DNA from: Qipengyuania pelagi
Lineage (GTDB): Bacteria > Pseudomonadota > Alphaproteobacteria > Sphingomonadales > Sphingomonadaceae
DNA: 64,000 nt
Reading direction: 5' to 3'
Assembly (NCBI RefSeq): GCF_009827295.1
Contig: NZ_WTYD01000001.1
Coordinates: forward strand, 2,032,001-2,096,000
In this document: one piece after another, positions 46,598 through 55,203 of the stretch
How the letters are laid out: every line of letters begins with the position of its first letter
Numbering within the stretch: position 1 is the stretch's first letter
Made by a program: the position numbers and the translations under genes
Notes under the pieces: model-generated
What the model was told of the DNA's origin: nothing
Databases searched by the model: none
What the model saw: the letters and a program-made list of their open reading frames with translations, nothing else

Positions 46598-46780
46598 TTA
46601 GAACTCTTTCAGCATACGTCGAAGCGCGATCCGTGCGTCAGAGAGTTCGGCTTCGGCCCGGTCGATTTCTCGGTCCAAGTCGGCTTCATTCTGCTCTTTC
46701 AGCGAACGGAGCTCATCCGCGAATTCATCCAGTTTTTTAAGCATCTCTGCGATCCGCTCTTTCTTGATAGCGTCATTCAC
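46598..46780 (-). CDS. Small coiled-coil protein, 60 aa
   Basis: GTG 46,780 with an excellent AAGGAGGT site five bases away. The sequence is highly charged and helical (ERIAEMLKKLDEFADELRSL, ADLDREIDRAEAELSDARIA) and fits a continuous coiled coil. No family recognised. It sits between the intact IS and a second copy of its left end, on the opposite strand to the IS genes. The strong translation signal argues that it is real. Confidence 0.6.
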   Translation of the reverse strand: MNDAIKKERIAEMLKKLDEFADELRSLKEQNEADLDREIDRAEAELSDARIALRRMLKEF

Positions 46781-46858
46781 GATAGACCTCCTTCTTGTCG
46801 GTCGGACATACTAAGTTTCGCAACGTTTTGCCATCGATAGCTGTTTGCTAGGCGGTCC

Positions 46859-46910
46859 TGTCCCCTCAGCACCAATGGCACAGATTTGAGGTTGTGATTT
46901 AAGGAGGGTT
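46859..46910 (+). repeat. Second copy of the IS3-family left end (remnant)
   Basis: TGTCCCCTCAGCACC followed by ATGGCACAGATTTGAGG and TTGTGATTTAAGGAGG nearly repeats the left end at 44,935-44,985 (same orientation, two bases shorter plus a few changes). The rest of the element is absent. Suggests two same-strand copies, of which one was deleted. Confidence 0.8.
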
Positions 46911-47098
46911 GGGGTGACCGGCTACCCGCGTTCATGATCGGTGACGGGGAGACCGTCGGAGACCTTGAAGCCATCGACCGCGATCAGGGCCAATACACCG
47001 AGGAGTTCCACGTCGTGATGGTGGGTCGCACTGCCGCGCTTCCCCGACGAGTGGTGACGGTCGTCGACTTTTTCAGCGCACGCGCTCGGGTGGACTGA
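46911..47098 (+). pseudogene. 3' fragment of an unidentified gene
   Basis: Directly after the IS end an open frame reads GDRLPAFMIGDGETVGDLEA, goes on through EEFHVVMVGRTAALPRRVV and stops at 47,098 after FFSARARVD. No start with a ribosome site is visible, and the protein resembles nothing I can name. The IS remnant probably cut the 5' end. Bases 47,099-47,312 up to the protease gene hold no gene I can support. Confidence 0.35.
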
Positions 47099-47312
47099 GA
47101 GGGCATCGTAACCGGGCAACCCGAATGCCGCCCTTGAAGTTCGCCGTCGAACATCCTGGTCGGGACAGCGTTCGCAGGGACAGTCCCAATGCCCGCGGCT
47201 CCCGGTCGATTCAGCCAAGCAGCTGTCTCTCGACTTCCACGGCGTTCCCGTTTCCTAAACGCCCGCAAGCGATTAGGGCAGGCCGAGCAAAGGCTCGCGC
47301 GATCGGAGGTCG

Positions 47313-48614
47313 GTGGTGGCAAGGGAACGGCGATACTTCGTAATCGAAAGCGAGTTCGACCCGGCTCCCGGCCGCTATGCTGCGGGACCGCACGACTGGT
47401 TTGAGATTCGAGCCGGCGGGGCTCCGAGGACCAAGAGCCTTGGTAGCGGACGGGCCGCCTTCCCACGTGACTCTGGGCGCCTTACTACCCGCGTCGAGAC
47501 CATGACGGAGGCGCAGGCCGCAGACGTCGGTCGCGATGGGCGTGTCAGGGTCGTGGGCGAACCCATGCCTATGGCGCTGATCGACGGACGCCCGAGTTCG
47601 ACGGAGGGAAGCACCCCGGAGAATGGCGGCGGTTCCTGGGGCATCGACGCCTGCGGAGCGTCCGCGACCGGGACGGACGGAACGGGCGTGAAGCTCGCCG
47701 TGATCGACTCGGGGATCGACTTGGCGCACCCGGCATTCGCCAGCGTGACGGATCGGATCGAGGTTCGGGACTTCACCGGCAGTGCCTCTGAAGGCCACGA
47801 CGTGATGGGCCACGGCACGCACTGCGCGGGGACCATGTTCGGACAGGACGTGGACGGTCGTCGGATCGGCATCGCTCGCGAATTCGAGCGCGCCTTCGTC
47901 GCGAAGGTCTTCGGGGACGACGGTGCGAGCGACACCGCTTCTCTGTGGGACGCGATGATCTGGGCGCAGAGATCGGGCGCGAACGTGATCTCCATGTCTC
48001 TCGGCTTCGATGTGCCCGGGATGATCGAACGGCTCATGGACTGGTATGACCTGCCGCAGAAGGTCGCGGCATCGCAGGCTCTCGTTTCCTTCGCGAAGAA
48101 CCTGCGCGCCTTCGACACGCAGATCGCAGCGATGGAGGCCCAAGCGGCGTTTGGCGGCGGCGCGCTCGTGTTCGCCGCCTCGGGCAACGAGAGCGAGCGC
48201 GATGTGGATCCCCGGCATGTCGTGTCGGCATCGCTTCCAGCTTCCGCGAAGGGCGTCATCCCGGTCGGTGCGTTCGGACCTCTTGATCGGGGTTACTGCG
48301 TGGCGGACTTCTCGAATACCGATCCGGCGTGTGTAGCTCCTGGCGTCGGCATCCTGTCGGCAGAGGCTGGCGGCACGGGGCTATTGGCGCTGGACGGGAC
48401 GAGCATGGCCTGCCCCCACGCTGCGGGCGTGGCGGCGCTTTGGTGGCAGCGACTCCAGCAGAAGGACGGCGATGCGGATCCTGCCCGCGTCAGGGATGCT
48501 CTCTTCGGCGCAATGACCCAGGATGGACTAGTCGAACGCCGAAACGGTGCGGATTACGGTCGTGGCCGGATCATGGCACCGGTCGATGGTGAGGCGGCCG
48601 CTCGGGCGCGTTGA
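47313..48614 (+). CDS. Subtilisin-like (S8) serine peptidase, cytoplasmic type
   Basis: 433 aa from GTG 47,313 with GGAGG upstream. Catalytic Asp132 (AVIDSGIDLAHP), His167 (GHGTHCAGTM), oxyanion Asn292 (AASGNES) and Ser364 (GTSMACPHAAG) are intact. There is no signal peptide; the first 110 residues form an alpha/beta N-terminal region (FVIESEFDPAPGRYAAGPHD) that may be a sensor or pro-domain. An insert of about 50 residues lies between the Gly-rich strand and the Asn block. The next gene is an MBL-fold protein 32 bases later, suggesting a two-protein effector module, possibly defensive. Confidence 0.9.
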   Translation: MVARERRYFVIESEFDPAPGRYAAGPHDWFEIRAGGAPRTKSLGSGRAAFPRDSGRLTTRVETMTEAQAADVGRDGRVRVVGEPMPMALIDGRPSSTEGSTPENGGGSWGIDACGASATGTDGTGVKLAVIDSGIDLAHPAFASVTDRIEVRDFTGSASEGHDVMGHGTHCAGTMFGQDVDGRRIGIAREFERAFVAKVFGDDGASDTASLWDAMIWAQRSGANVISMSLGFDVPGMIERLMDWYDLPQKVAASQALVSFAKNLRAFDTQIAAMEAQAAFGGGALVFAASGNESERDVDPRHVVSASLPASAKGVIPVGAFGPLDRGYCVADFSNTDPACVAPGVGILSAEAGGTGLLALDGTSMACPHAAGVAALWWQRLQQKDGDADPARVRDALFGAMTQDGLVERRNGADYGRGRIMAPVDGEAAARAR

Positions 48615-48646
48615 CCGCACTTGATGGTTACCGAATGGAGGGAGCC

Positions 48647-49744
48647 GTGAACCCGGTCTTTGACCTGACGATTTTCCCCGCCGCGGAAGGGGACTGCCTC
48701 CTGCTCAGCTGGGGCGGGGACCGGGACACCCTGCATTATGCGTTGATCGACGGAGGACGCACAGGAACTTGGAAGCACCTAAAGCCCGCGCTCGGCCTGA
48801 TCGCGTCGAATGGAAGACCGCTCGAGCTTCTTGTCCTCTCGCATATCGACGCCGACCATATCGACGGACTGAACCGGATGCTGGACGACGGATCTCCGAT
48901 CGCCCCGAAGCGCGTCTGGTTCAACGGTTTCGACCAGCTTCGCAGGCTCGACCCTCCGACGGGCTTCTCTCCTTCGGGGTTCGCTGGCGCCGACCGGTAT
49001 TCCATGAGTCTTGCGGATGCCGGGTGGCCCATCAATGCCGACTTCCGAGGCCTCCCGGTCATGCTCGAGACCTTTCCCGAGCGGTTCGAGATCGAAGGAC
49101 TGTCGCTGAAGTTGTTGTCCCCCGACAGGCGGAAGCTGGCAGCGCTCAAAGCCGGGTGGGACAAGTGGCGTAATGGGCAGGATGACGCCGGGACCGGTCT
49201 GGCGCCCAGTGGTCAAGAGCCTGGTGGCTTCGCGCCTGCAGGAATACGGCCAATGCCCGAGGTCCTCGACGTCGATCGACTGTGCGGGCCAAGCCCGGTC
49301 GACGAGTCGGCGCCCAATGGCTCGAGCATCGCGATGATCGCGGAGTTCGGCGGCCGGCGCGTCCTCTTTGGCGCGGATGCGCATCCTGACCTCTTGGAGA
49401 AGGCCCTAGCTGCCGTCGCCGGCGATGAAGGGAAGGTGAAGCTCGATCTCTTCAAGCTCGCTCATCATGGCAGCCGCGCCAACCTGACTCGCGCAATCCT
49501 AGAGAGTCTGGACTGCTCGCGGTTTGCGATTTCCACGAATGGCTCGCGATTCGGTCATCCTGATCCCGAGGCCATTGCGCGCATCTTGAAATTCGGCGGA
49601 GAGCGGGATGGCGGGAAGACGCTCTACTTCAACTACGCGTCAGCGAGAACTCGTCCGTGGAACGACGAAGGTCTTCGCCAGAGATGGAACTTCGACTGCC
49701 GGTATCCGGAGAACGATGAGGAGCCACTCGTGGTTTCCATCTGA
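48647..49744 (+). CDS. MBL-fold metallohydrolase paired with the S8 peptidase
   Basis: 365 aa from GTG 48,647, preferred over TTG 48,611 because GGAGGGA lies just before it. Metal motif SHIDADHIDG (His66, Asp68, Asp70, His71), further ligands in FGADAHPD and LAHHGSRAN. The form resembles ComEC-like and nuclease-like MBL proteins with no export signal. Insertions near residues 90-110 and 160-210 (PSGQEPGGFAPAG) are unusual. The substrate could be a nucleotide or nucleic acid. Coupled to the peptidase by position. Confidence 0.85.
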   Translation: MNPVFDLTIFPAAEGDCLLLSWGGDRDTLHYALIDGGRTGTWKHLKPALGLIASNGRPLELLVLSHIDADHIDGLNRMLDDGSPIAPKRVWFNGFDQLRRLDPPTGFSPSGFAGADRYSMSLADAGWPINADFRGLPVMLETFPERFEIEGLSLKLLSPDRRKLAALKAGWDKWRNGQDDAGTGLAPSGQEPGGFAPAGIRPMPEVLDVDRLCGPSPVDESAPNGSSIAMIAEFGGRRVLFGADAHPDLLEKALAAVAGDEGKVKLDLFKLAHHGSRANLTRAILESLDCSRFAISTNGSRFGHPDPEAIARILKFGGERDGGKTLYFNYASARTRPWNDEGLRQRWNFDCRYPENDEEPLVVSI

Positions 49745-50220
49745 CCTGACGAGGCGGATAGGTCGTTCGACGCGTTATATGGATGTCCAATGCGGCTCAG
49801 AGCCCAATTCCTGCATATGGGCGCTTGCCTTCGCGCTCGTGGAAAGAGCGGGTGAAGGAATAAGCGTTAAAATATGCAAATGTAAGGGTGTGCTAGCGTC
49901 TGTGAGGACCCGTTGGCATTGTCATAAAAGCCTACGCAATCGAGCGCGAGTCCGGTTGACCTAGGTCCGGCTGACCCTGTCACTCGGCGACAGAACGATA
50001 AGTCGCAAGTGATTTCTTCCGTAGGAGATCATTGAACCCGGCAGTTAGCGCGATTGGCCCCGGTCATTCGGAGAACTAAATTCACCGGCGCATCGAGAGG
50101 ACGGAGCGGAACCGCAACGCCTTCGCATGTGCACTCGCTCGGATGCTCCTGGTTCCAAGCATGCGGGTGCGCAGCCTCGGCTCCTTCCGCTATTCGCGGG
50201 TCAGTCGGGGCTCAGTCCGA
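49745..50220. other. Non-coding stretch between MBL and tniQ genes
   Basis: No gene with a ribosome site. It contains two near-identical 11-base repeats, TCCGGTTGACC (49,951) and TCCGGCTGACC (49,966), followed by the palindrome CTGTC-N7-GACAG (49,977-49,993). Short repeats of this sort occur in ends of Tn7/Tn5053-like elements, so a transposon end is possible but unproven. Confidence 0.4.
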
Positions 50221-52104
50221 TCAGACCGGTTGAAGTCTGTCGATTTGAACGCGGCAGAATCCGCCTTCAGGCCTTTCCACGACGCCCCTGGCGTCGCACC
50301 AAGCCTTCAGCGCGTTCGGTGCGATACCGGTCCTCAGCGACAGTTCCGCGCTGAAGACGCGCGTTTCGGCGAGTGCGAGAACCTCGGTCATAGGGCAGGC
50401 GAGTTTCTTGTAGGCCTGCTCAAAATTTAGCATTCTGTTCGATCGCAGCCTGGTCATCTGACTGAAGGTGGCGTTCAGGATCTCCATCGCGGCCTGCTGA
50501 GATGCAATGAGCGGCACATTGAAATCGCTTCTCGGCTCTCTCATCATCTTCGCGAGCATGCCGAGGTCCTTCCGACGGATCAGCAGGGAACGGGTCGTGG
50601 GTGCGGGATCGCCCTTCGCGCGGAGGCACGGAAGGTGCCCGTTGAGAATCGCGTCCATGATCTCGTCCCACGGCTTCAATCCGCCGCCGATGATGCGAGA
50701 GGCCGCTCCGATCGACAGCAGCTCCTCCGTCCCGTCCGACACGTCCAGGGATGCGAGTTCTGCGACGAGCCTCTCGACTGAGGCGGTCATGATCCTTGTC
50801 TGGGGTTCGAGCGCGTTCAGCCCGGGATTGCTGGGCCGGTCTAACCGGGCCGAACGGCCCATCTGCATTATCGCGTAGGTCGGCAGCAGGAGTCGCGTAG
50901 CGACCGTCTCGTTTCTCTCCGATGCTTCGCGTTGCTGGATGAAATCCTCGCAGAGCGCCCTGTCGAGCTTGGATGATCCCGCGTCGCCTACCATGTCCGG
51001 TGAACGCAGGAAGTCGCCCTTGCTCAGGAAGGCTCCCTGCTCAGCCGAGATGCCAGTGAGGCGGACCAGTTCGGTCTGTAGCATGACCGGAGGGCTGTCG
51101 GGTGCTACCGCTTCTCTGAGACCTTCGGCGATCACGGGTGCCCCCGAGATTACTAAATCTCTGACTTCGAGGTTGGGGTGATTGTTCGCCGCTGACTTGA
51201 GCCTCGACCATAGATGACGTTCGGACTTGCGGTTGTTGATGGCACGAGCTGCAAGCTTTTCGAGGCACGACGGCCATTCGAGGAGGGCTTCCGTGCCCTT
51301 TGTCGCTCGCGCTGCGATATCAACAGCACGACTGTCGCGGAACTTCGACATGTTCGCCCTTCTCCCCTGAGGTCGATCGATATCGGCAAGCAAGAAGACC
51401 AGATCGATGAGTGTTGGATTGTCGATGTCGCGAAGGTCGGGGTGGAGCATCGCACGCGCGGCCGCCACCTCTTCCTCGTCCGCGGAGAGTAACATTGAGA
51501 AGAGTCCGTATGACTCCCGCATTCGGTCAGGCAGCTCATTGCCTTCGGCCGGAATTGGGTCCTTGTCGTGCACGCAGTCTTCGCGGTCGCATTGTCCCAC
51601 GGGCCGTGCTGCCGACCAGCGCAACTTGCCTTGGCATTCGGAGCAGCAGTCGACGAGTTCGTCAAAGCTTTCGGGGCAGTAGGGAAGCAGTCTCAAGAGC
51701 CAAGACTGACGATGATGATCAGAGTGCTGGAGTGACCTTGGCGAGATGCGACGGTAGCGCATCTCGATGTCTCGCAGTCGCATCGAGCGTTTCCCCCACT
51801 GGACGAGCTTTCCCGAATGGTCCTCGCCGATCGGGGCGCACGCCTTTTTCCTGATCTCCATCTCATCGATGCCCAGGATTCGGGAAAGTTCTTCCAGGCT
51901 GTGTGGCGTAGCCTGGAAGATCGCTTCCCCTTGGTGGAGAACGTCAATGCCGCACGCCATGAGGATGAGCCGGTTCGATCCGAGATAATGCTCCGCGCCT
52001 CGTCTCGAGATCAGGCCGATGAGGGATTCGTTCGAATACGCTTTGCCCGGCCAATGGAGTGGTTGGAGCTCGACACCGGGCGAAAGGGTTGCGCGCAGCA
52101 CCAT
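50221..52104 (-). CDS. tniQ: TniQ/TnsD-like target-selection protein
   Basis: 627 aa from ATG 52,104, two bases after the tniB stop. N-terminal TniQ segment (LHWPGKAYSNESLIGLISRR), then zinc-type cysteines (LPYCPE, DCCSECQGKLRW, QCDREDC) and a long C-terminal region with a probable HTH near the end (LSLRTGIAPNALKAWCDARG). Longer than minimal Tn5053 TniQ, closer to TnsD-like target selectors that bind a chromosomal site. No Cas genes are nearby. Intact in itself though its partners are broken. Confidence 0.75.
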   Translation of the reverse strand: MVLRATLSPGVELQPLHWPGKAYSNESLIGLISRRGAEHYLGSNRLILMACGIDVLHQGEAIFQATPHSLEELSRILGIDEMEIRKKACAPIGEDHSGKLVQWGKRSMRLRDIEMRYRRISPRSLQHSDHHRQSWLLRLLPYCPESFDELVDCCSECQGKLRWSAARPVGQCDREDCVHDKDPIPAEGNELPDRMRESYGLFSMLLSADEEEVAAARAMLHPDLRDIDNPTLIDLVFLLADIDRPQGRRANMSKFRDSRAVDIAARATKGTEALLEWPSCLEKLAARAINNRKSERHLWSRLKSAANNHPNLEVRDLVISGAPVIAEGLREAVAPDSPPVMLQTELVRLTGISAEQGAFLSKGDFLRSPDMVGDAGSSKLDRALCEDFIQQREASERNETVATRLLLPTYAIMQMGRSARLDRPSNPGLNALEPQTRIMTASVERLVAELASLDVSDGTEELLSIGAASRIIGGGLKPWDEIMDAILNGHLPCLRAKGDPAPTTRSLLIRRKDLGMLAKMMREPRSDFNVPLIASQQAAMEILNATFSQMTRLRSNRMLNFEQAYKKLACPMTEVLALAETRVFSAELSLRTGIAPNALKAWCDARGVVERPEGGFCRVQIDRLQPV

Positions 52105-52105
52105 C

Positions 52106-52790
52106 TCAAACCGAGTGATAGTTGTTCGGGATGGCGAAGTTTTGGATGGCGTAATCGAGGTCCTGTTTTTCCACTGCCGTGGCGCAACGCAGGGTCGCAT
52201 GTTCGAGAGCCTGCGCGACGATCCGGCACACGCGTCCGATATATCCTCCCGACCATTCCAGGAGCGTACGCTGTCCTTTCCCGGTCGAGAGTAAGCCAGT
52301 GTGCCGCACGAGGCTCAGTCGCAGCATCTCGGCTTCGAGACCCAGACAGAAGCCCTTGAATTCGCCGAGATCGCTTGCGGCGGTCAGGGGTTTGAGTTCG
52401 AGGGCGGAACCCGCCCTGTTCGCGAGGTGGATGTTGTCTTCGAACATGTCGCTAGAGGTCTCGTCCCCGACGAGCACGAGCGGGGTGATACCGGAATTGA
52501 GCAGGCTCTTGAGGAGGTTCGTCACATCCTTGCGATCCGTCCTCCTGCCCTTGAGTTCCTGGATCTCGTCGATGATGATCATCTCCACACCCGCTCTGGG
52601 AACGAATGCGCGCATGCGCTGGATGAGATCGGATGCGGTACCGATCTGCCAGTTGTCGTCGCCCAGCTGACGACAGATCTCCTGGCACAATGCCTTGGGG
52701 CTCGTGCAGCTGAGGAGCGACACATAGAGGATGAGATGGGGATTGTAGACACCGGTGCGCTGTGCGTGCTCGTCGATCCTACTGGTGCGG
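52106..52790 (-). pseudogene. tniB: TniB/TnsC-like AAA+ ATPase, N-terminus deleted
   Basis: The visible part from about 52,790 shows YNPHLILYVSLLSCTSPKAL, Walker B MIIIDEIQEL and sensor region LVLVGDETSSD, ending NFAIPNNYHSV; the family normally has a Walker A motif some 50 residues upstream, which is absent. The frame opens directly within the tniA-like sequence, so a deletion has fused the two. GTG 52,723 could start translation, but ATP binding would fail. Confidence 0.65.
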
Positions 52791-53121
52791 TAGTAAGGAC
52801 TTCCGCGTGGATCTGTGTCGCGGAAGCGCCAGCGCCCATGTTGGCGATCGCTTTCTCGATCACGGAGACGACCTGCTCGGCAAGCTTGGGTTTTCTCTCC
52901 TGCTTGACGCGCGCGCCTCCGATCTTCTTGAGCTCGGGAAGGAGGCGCCAGGCCTTGGCCATGATTTGGAGGCGTCCCACGCTCACCCCGAGCTCATCGG
53001 CATGGCTGGCCACTTCCGCTGCGCTCGGTTGCTCGATCGCGCAGAATCTCTGCAGTATCTCACCGCGTTCCAGGATGGATGCCAGGCGCACGGGATCGAC
53101 GCCTTCTTCGAAGGGGGACAT
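52786..53121 (-). pseudogene. TniA/TnsB-like transposase N-terminal stub
   Basis: ATG 53,121 with GGAG upstream. About 112 codons (SPFEEGVDPVRLASILERGE, SHADELGVSVGRLQIMAKAW) give the HTH DNA-binding start of a Tn7/Tn5053-type transposase; the DDE catalytic core is missing because the frame runs out of phase into the tniB piece near 52,790. The gene order tniA-tniB-tniQ supports the call; the sequence alone is too short to be sure. Confidence 0.5.
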
Positions 53122-53793
53122 GGATTTCTCCGATCAGATGGGTGGGTTGGGAAGGACGCGTGGAATCAGGACCGGCGAAGCCGGCCGATCTTCGGCATGC
53201 TCAGCTTCGACATGGACGTACGATGTGGGCGGTAGGAATGGGGGTGGATACGGCGATCGGACGCGCGTATCGTTGGATTCAGCGCCCCACGGATGGACCA
53301 GCGAGGGCTAGATCCTTGCGCTCAGGTCGTTTCGATCATGCGAAGCGAAGATCGTGCCGGGCAGCATCGCGAAGGGAGCGCGCAGGCTGCGTCTTTCGCA
53401 TCGTCCAGGACATCGGCGTGGGGCTCAGACCGACGCGTTTTCCTCCCCCTCGCTTCGACGAATGCAACGCCTCGTCAAAGGATCACGACCTAGAAAGGGC
53501 AGAAGCTTCCGGTTCCGTCACGACCCAGGCATGTCGAATTATCGAAGGGTTGGCGATCAGGGCCGGACGTAATGTTTATTGGTCGGGGCGGACGTCAACT
53601 GTTCCCGTTGGTCGCCCACATCAAATTTTACGATTTGAGCGAATTCATTTCCGCAAAGATCGCTACGTCTGTCGCGTCACCATTCGCATGGGGGCGAATG
53701 TATGGTTCTAGGTGCGTCGAAGTATGATCGAGGGCTTGGATATACCCAGAAAGCATTACAGCGTTATCAGGACGGTATTGGAGCGAAGGCTGG
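53122..53793. other. Long non-coding gap before the benzoate genes
   Basis: Frames present have no ribosome site or protein-like pattern. The gap should hold the end of the Tn7-like element next to tniA and the promoter of the MFS transporter gene. A palindrome CATTCGC-ATGGGG-GCGAATG lies at 53,681-53,700. No regulator gene is seen. Confidence 0.5.
53681..53700 (+). promoter_or_regulatory. Palindrome upstream of the benzoate transporter gene
   Basis: Seven-base perfect arms CATTCGC and GCGAATG with a six-base spacer, 93 bases before the transporter start. Spacing suits a dimeric repressor or activator operator; it could also be a terminator of the left module, but no U-run follows. Confidence 0.4.
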
Positions 53794-55200
53794 GTGACCG
53801 CTACGGAGATGGAAAGAAATCCCCGCGTGACGTCGCAGGGGGTTGATTTGGGAGATAAGCAGTTGGCCAGTACGGTTTCCGTCAACGAGATAATCGATCG
53901 GGCTCGGTTCGGACGAACCCATTGGCTGATAATCGCTCTCACGGGGCTCTTGCTGATAGTGGATGGGTACGACGTGTTCGTCTACGGCGCGATCCTGCCA
54001 GCGCTGATGGAGGACTGGAGTCTGACGCCGACGCAAGCCGGGACCCTCGCGAGCTGGGCCCTGTTCGGCATGATGTTCGGCGCCATGATCTTCGGACCGC
54101 TCGGAGATCGGATCGGACGCAAGAAGTGCATCATCATCTGCTTCACGCTTTTCAGCTCAGCGTCCTTCTTCAATGGATTCGCCACCACCCCGTTCTCGTT
54201 CGGCGTCCTGCGTTTCATCGCAGGCCTCGGCTGTGGGGGCCTGATGCCGAACGCGGTTGCCCTGACGCGGGAGTACGCCCCCGCGCGCATCCGCAGCACG
54301 TTGGTCGCCCTGATGTTCAGCGGTTATGCGGTGGGAGGTATCGCGGCCGCGGGCCTCGGTATCTGGATGCTGCCGACTTTCGGATGGCAGTCGATGTTCT
54401 TCGCCGCGATCGTGCCGTTGCTCTTTCTCCCGGTCATTGCCTGGAAGCTGCCTGAATCGCCGGGCATCTTGATAAGGAACGGCAAGCAGAGTGCGGCACG
54501 AAGGGTTCTGAGGGGGATCGACCCTGACAATCCCGCGCTGAATGGCGGCACCTTGACATACGAGGAACCGAAGGCAGGCACGGCCTCCGTCGCTGCCCTG
54601 TTCCAGGACCATAAGGCCGTAGGGACGCTTTCGCTCTGGATCAGCTTCTTCTGCTGCCTGCTCATGGTTTACGCCCTGGGCTCCTGGCTTCCGCAGCTCA
54701 TGCGGACGGCCGGTTATTCCCTGGGCTCGAGCCTTTCCTTCCTGGTCGCTCTCAATCTTGGTGGAATGATCGGAGCGATCGCCGGTGGGAGCCTTGCAGA
54801 CCGTTTCGGTCTGCCTCGTGTCGTGATCTCGTATTTTCTCCTCGGTTCGATCTGCATCGTCCTGCTCGGATTCAACTCCGCGATGTCGATCCTCTACGCG
54901 TTGATCTTCGTTGCCGGCGCTGGAACCATCGGAACGCAGATCCTTCTCTATGCCAGTGTGGCCGAGTTCTATGGGCTTTCGGTGAGGTCGACCGGGTTGG
55001 GCTGGGCCTCCGGAATAGGTCGGATTGGAGCGATAGTCGGACCGATGCTCGGGGGTGTGCTCCTGGCGGCTGAACTGCCCATGACCTGGAACTTCGTGGT
55101 GTTCGCGATTCCGGGCGTCGTCTCCGTTCTTGCGACGGCGATCTATTCCCTGAACACGAAACAGCGACGGCAGGATGAGAACACGCTGGTCGCGGTCTGA
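53794..55200 (+). CDS. benK: MFS aromatic acid:H+ symporter (BenK/PcaK-like)
   Basis: 468 aa from GTG 53,794. Twelve hydrophobic segments; the AAHS signature DGYDVFVYGAILPALM in TM1 holds the Asp needed for aromatic acid transport; GDRIGRKK in loop 2-3 and GGSLADRFGLPR in loop 8-9 are the MFS motifs. Likely imports benzoate into the cytoplasm. Followed by a second benzoate transporter three bases later. Confidence 0.85.
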   Translation: MTATEMERNPRVTSQGVDLGDKQLASTVSVNEIIDRARFGRTHWLIIALTGLLLIVDGYDVFVYGAILPALMEDWSLTPTQAGTLASWALFGMMFGAMIFGPLGDRIGRKKCIIICFTLFSSASFFNGFATTPFSFGVLRFIAGLGCGGLMPNAVALTREYAPARIRSTLVALMFSGYAVGGIAAAGLGIWMLPTFGWQSMFFAAIVPLLFLPVIAWKLPESPGILIRNGKQSAARRVLRGIDPDNPALNGGTLTYEEPKAGTASVAALFQDHKAVGTLSLWISFFCCLLMVYALGSWLPQLMRTAGYSLGSSLSFLVALNLGGMIGAIAGGSLADRFGLPRVVISYFLLGSICIVLLGFNSAMSILYALIFVAGAGTIGTQILLYASVAEFYGLSVRSTGLGWASGIGRIGAIVGPMLGGVLLAAELPMTWNFVVFAIPGVVSVLATAIYSLNTKQRRQDENTLVAV

Positions 55201-55203
55201 CGC

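Noticed and set aside
50221-53121. Possible CRISPR-associated transposon because of tniQ and a TnsC-like gene
   Set aside because: No cas genes and no repeat-spacer array within the window; the transposase and ATPase genes are also broken.
53079-53711. 210-codon plus-strand frame before the benzoate transporter
   Set aside because: It covers the tniA start region in antisense and runs through DNA with no codon bias; no family features.
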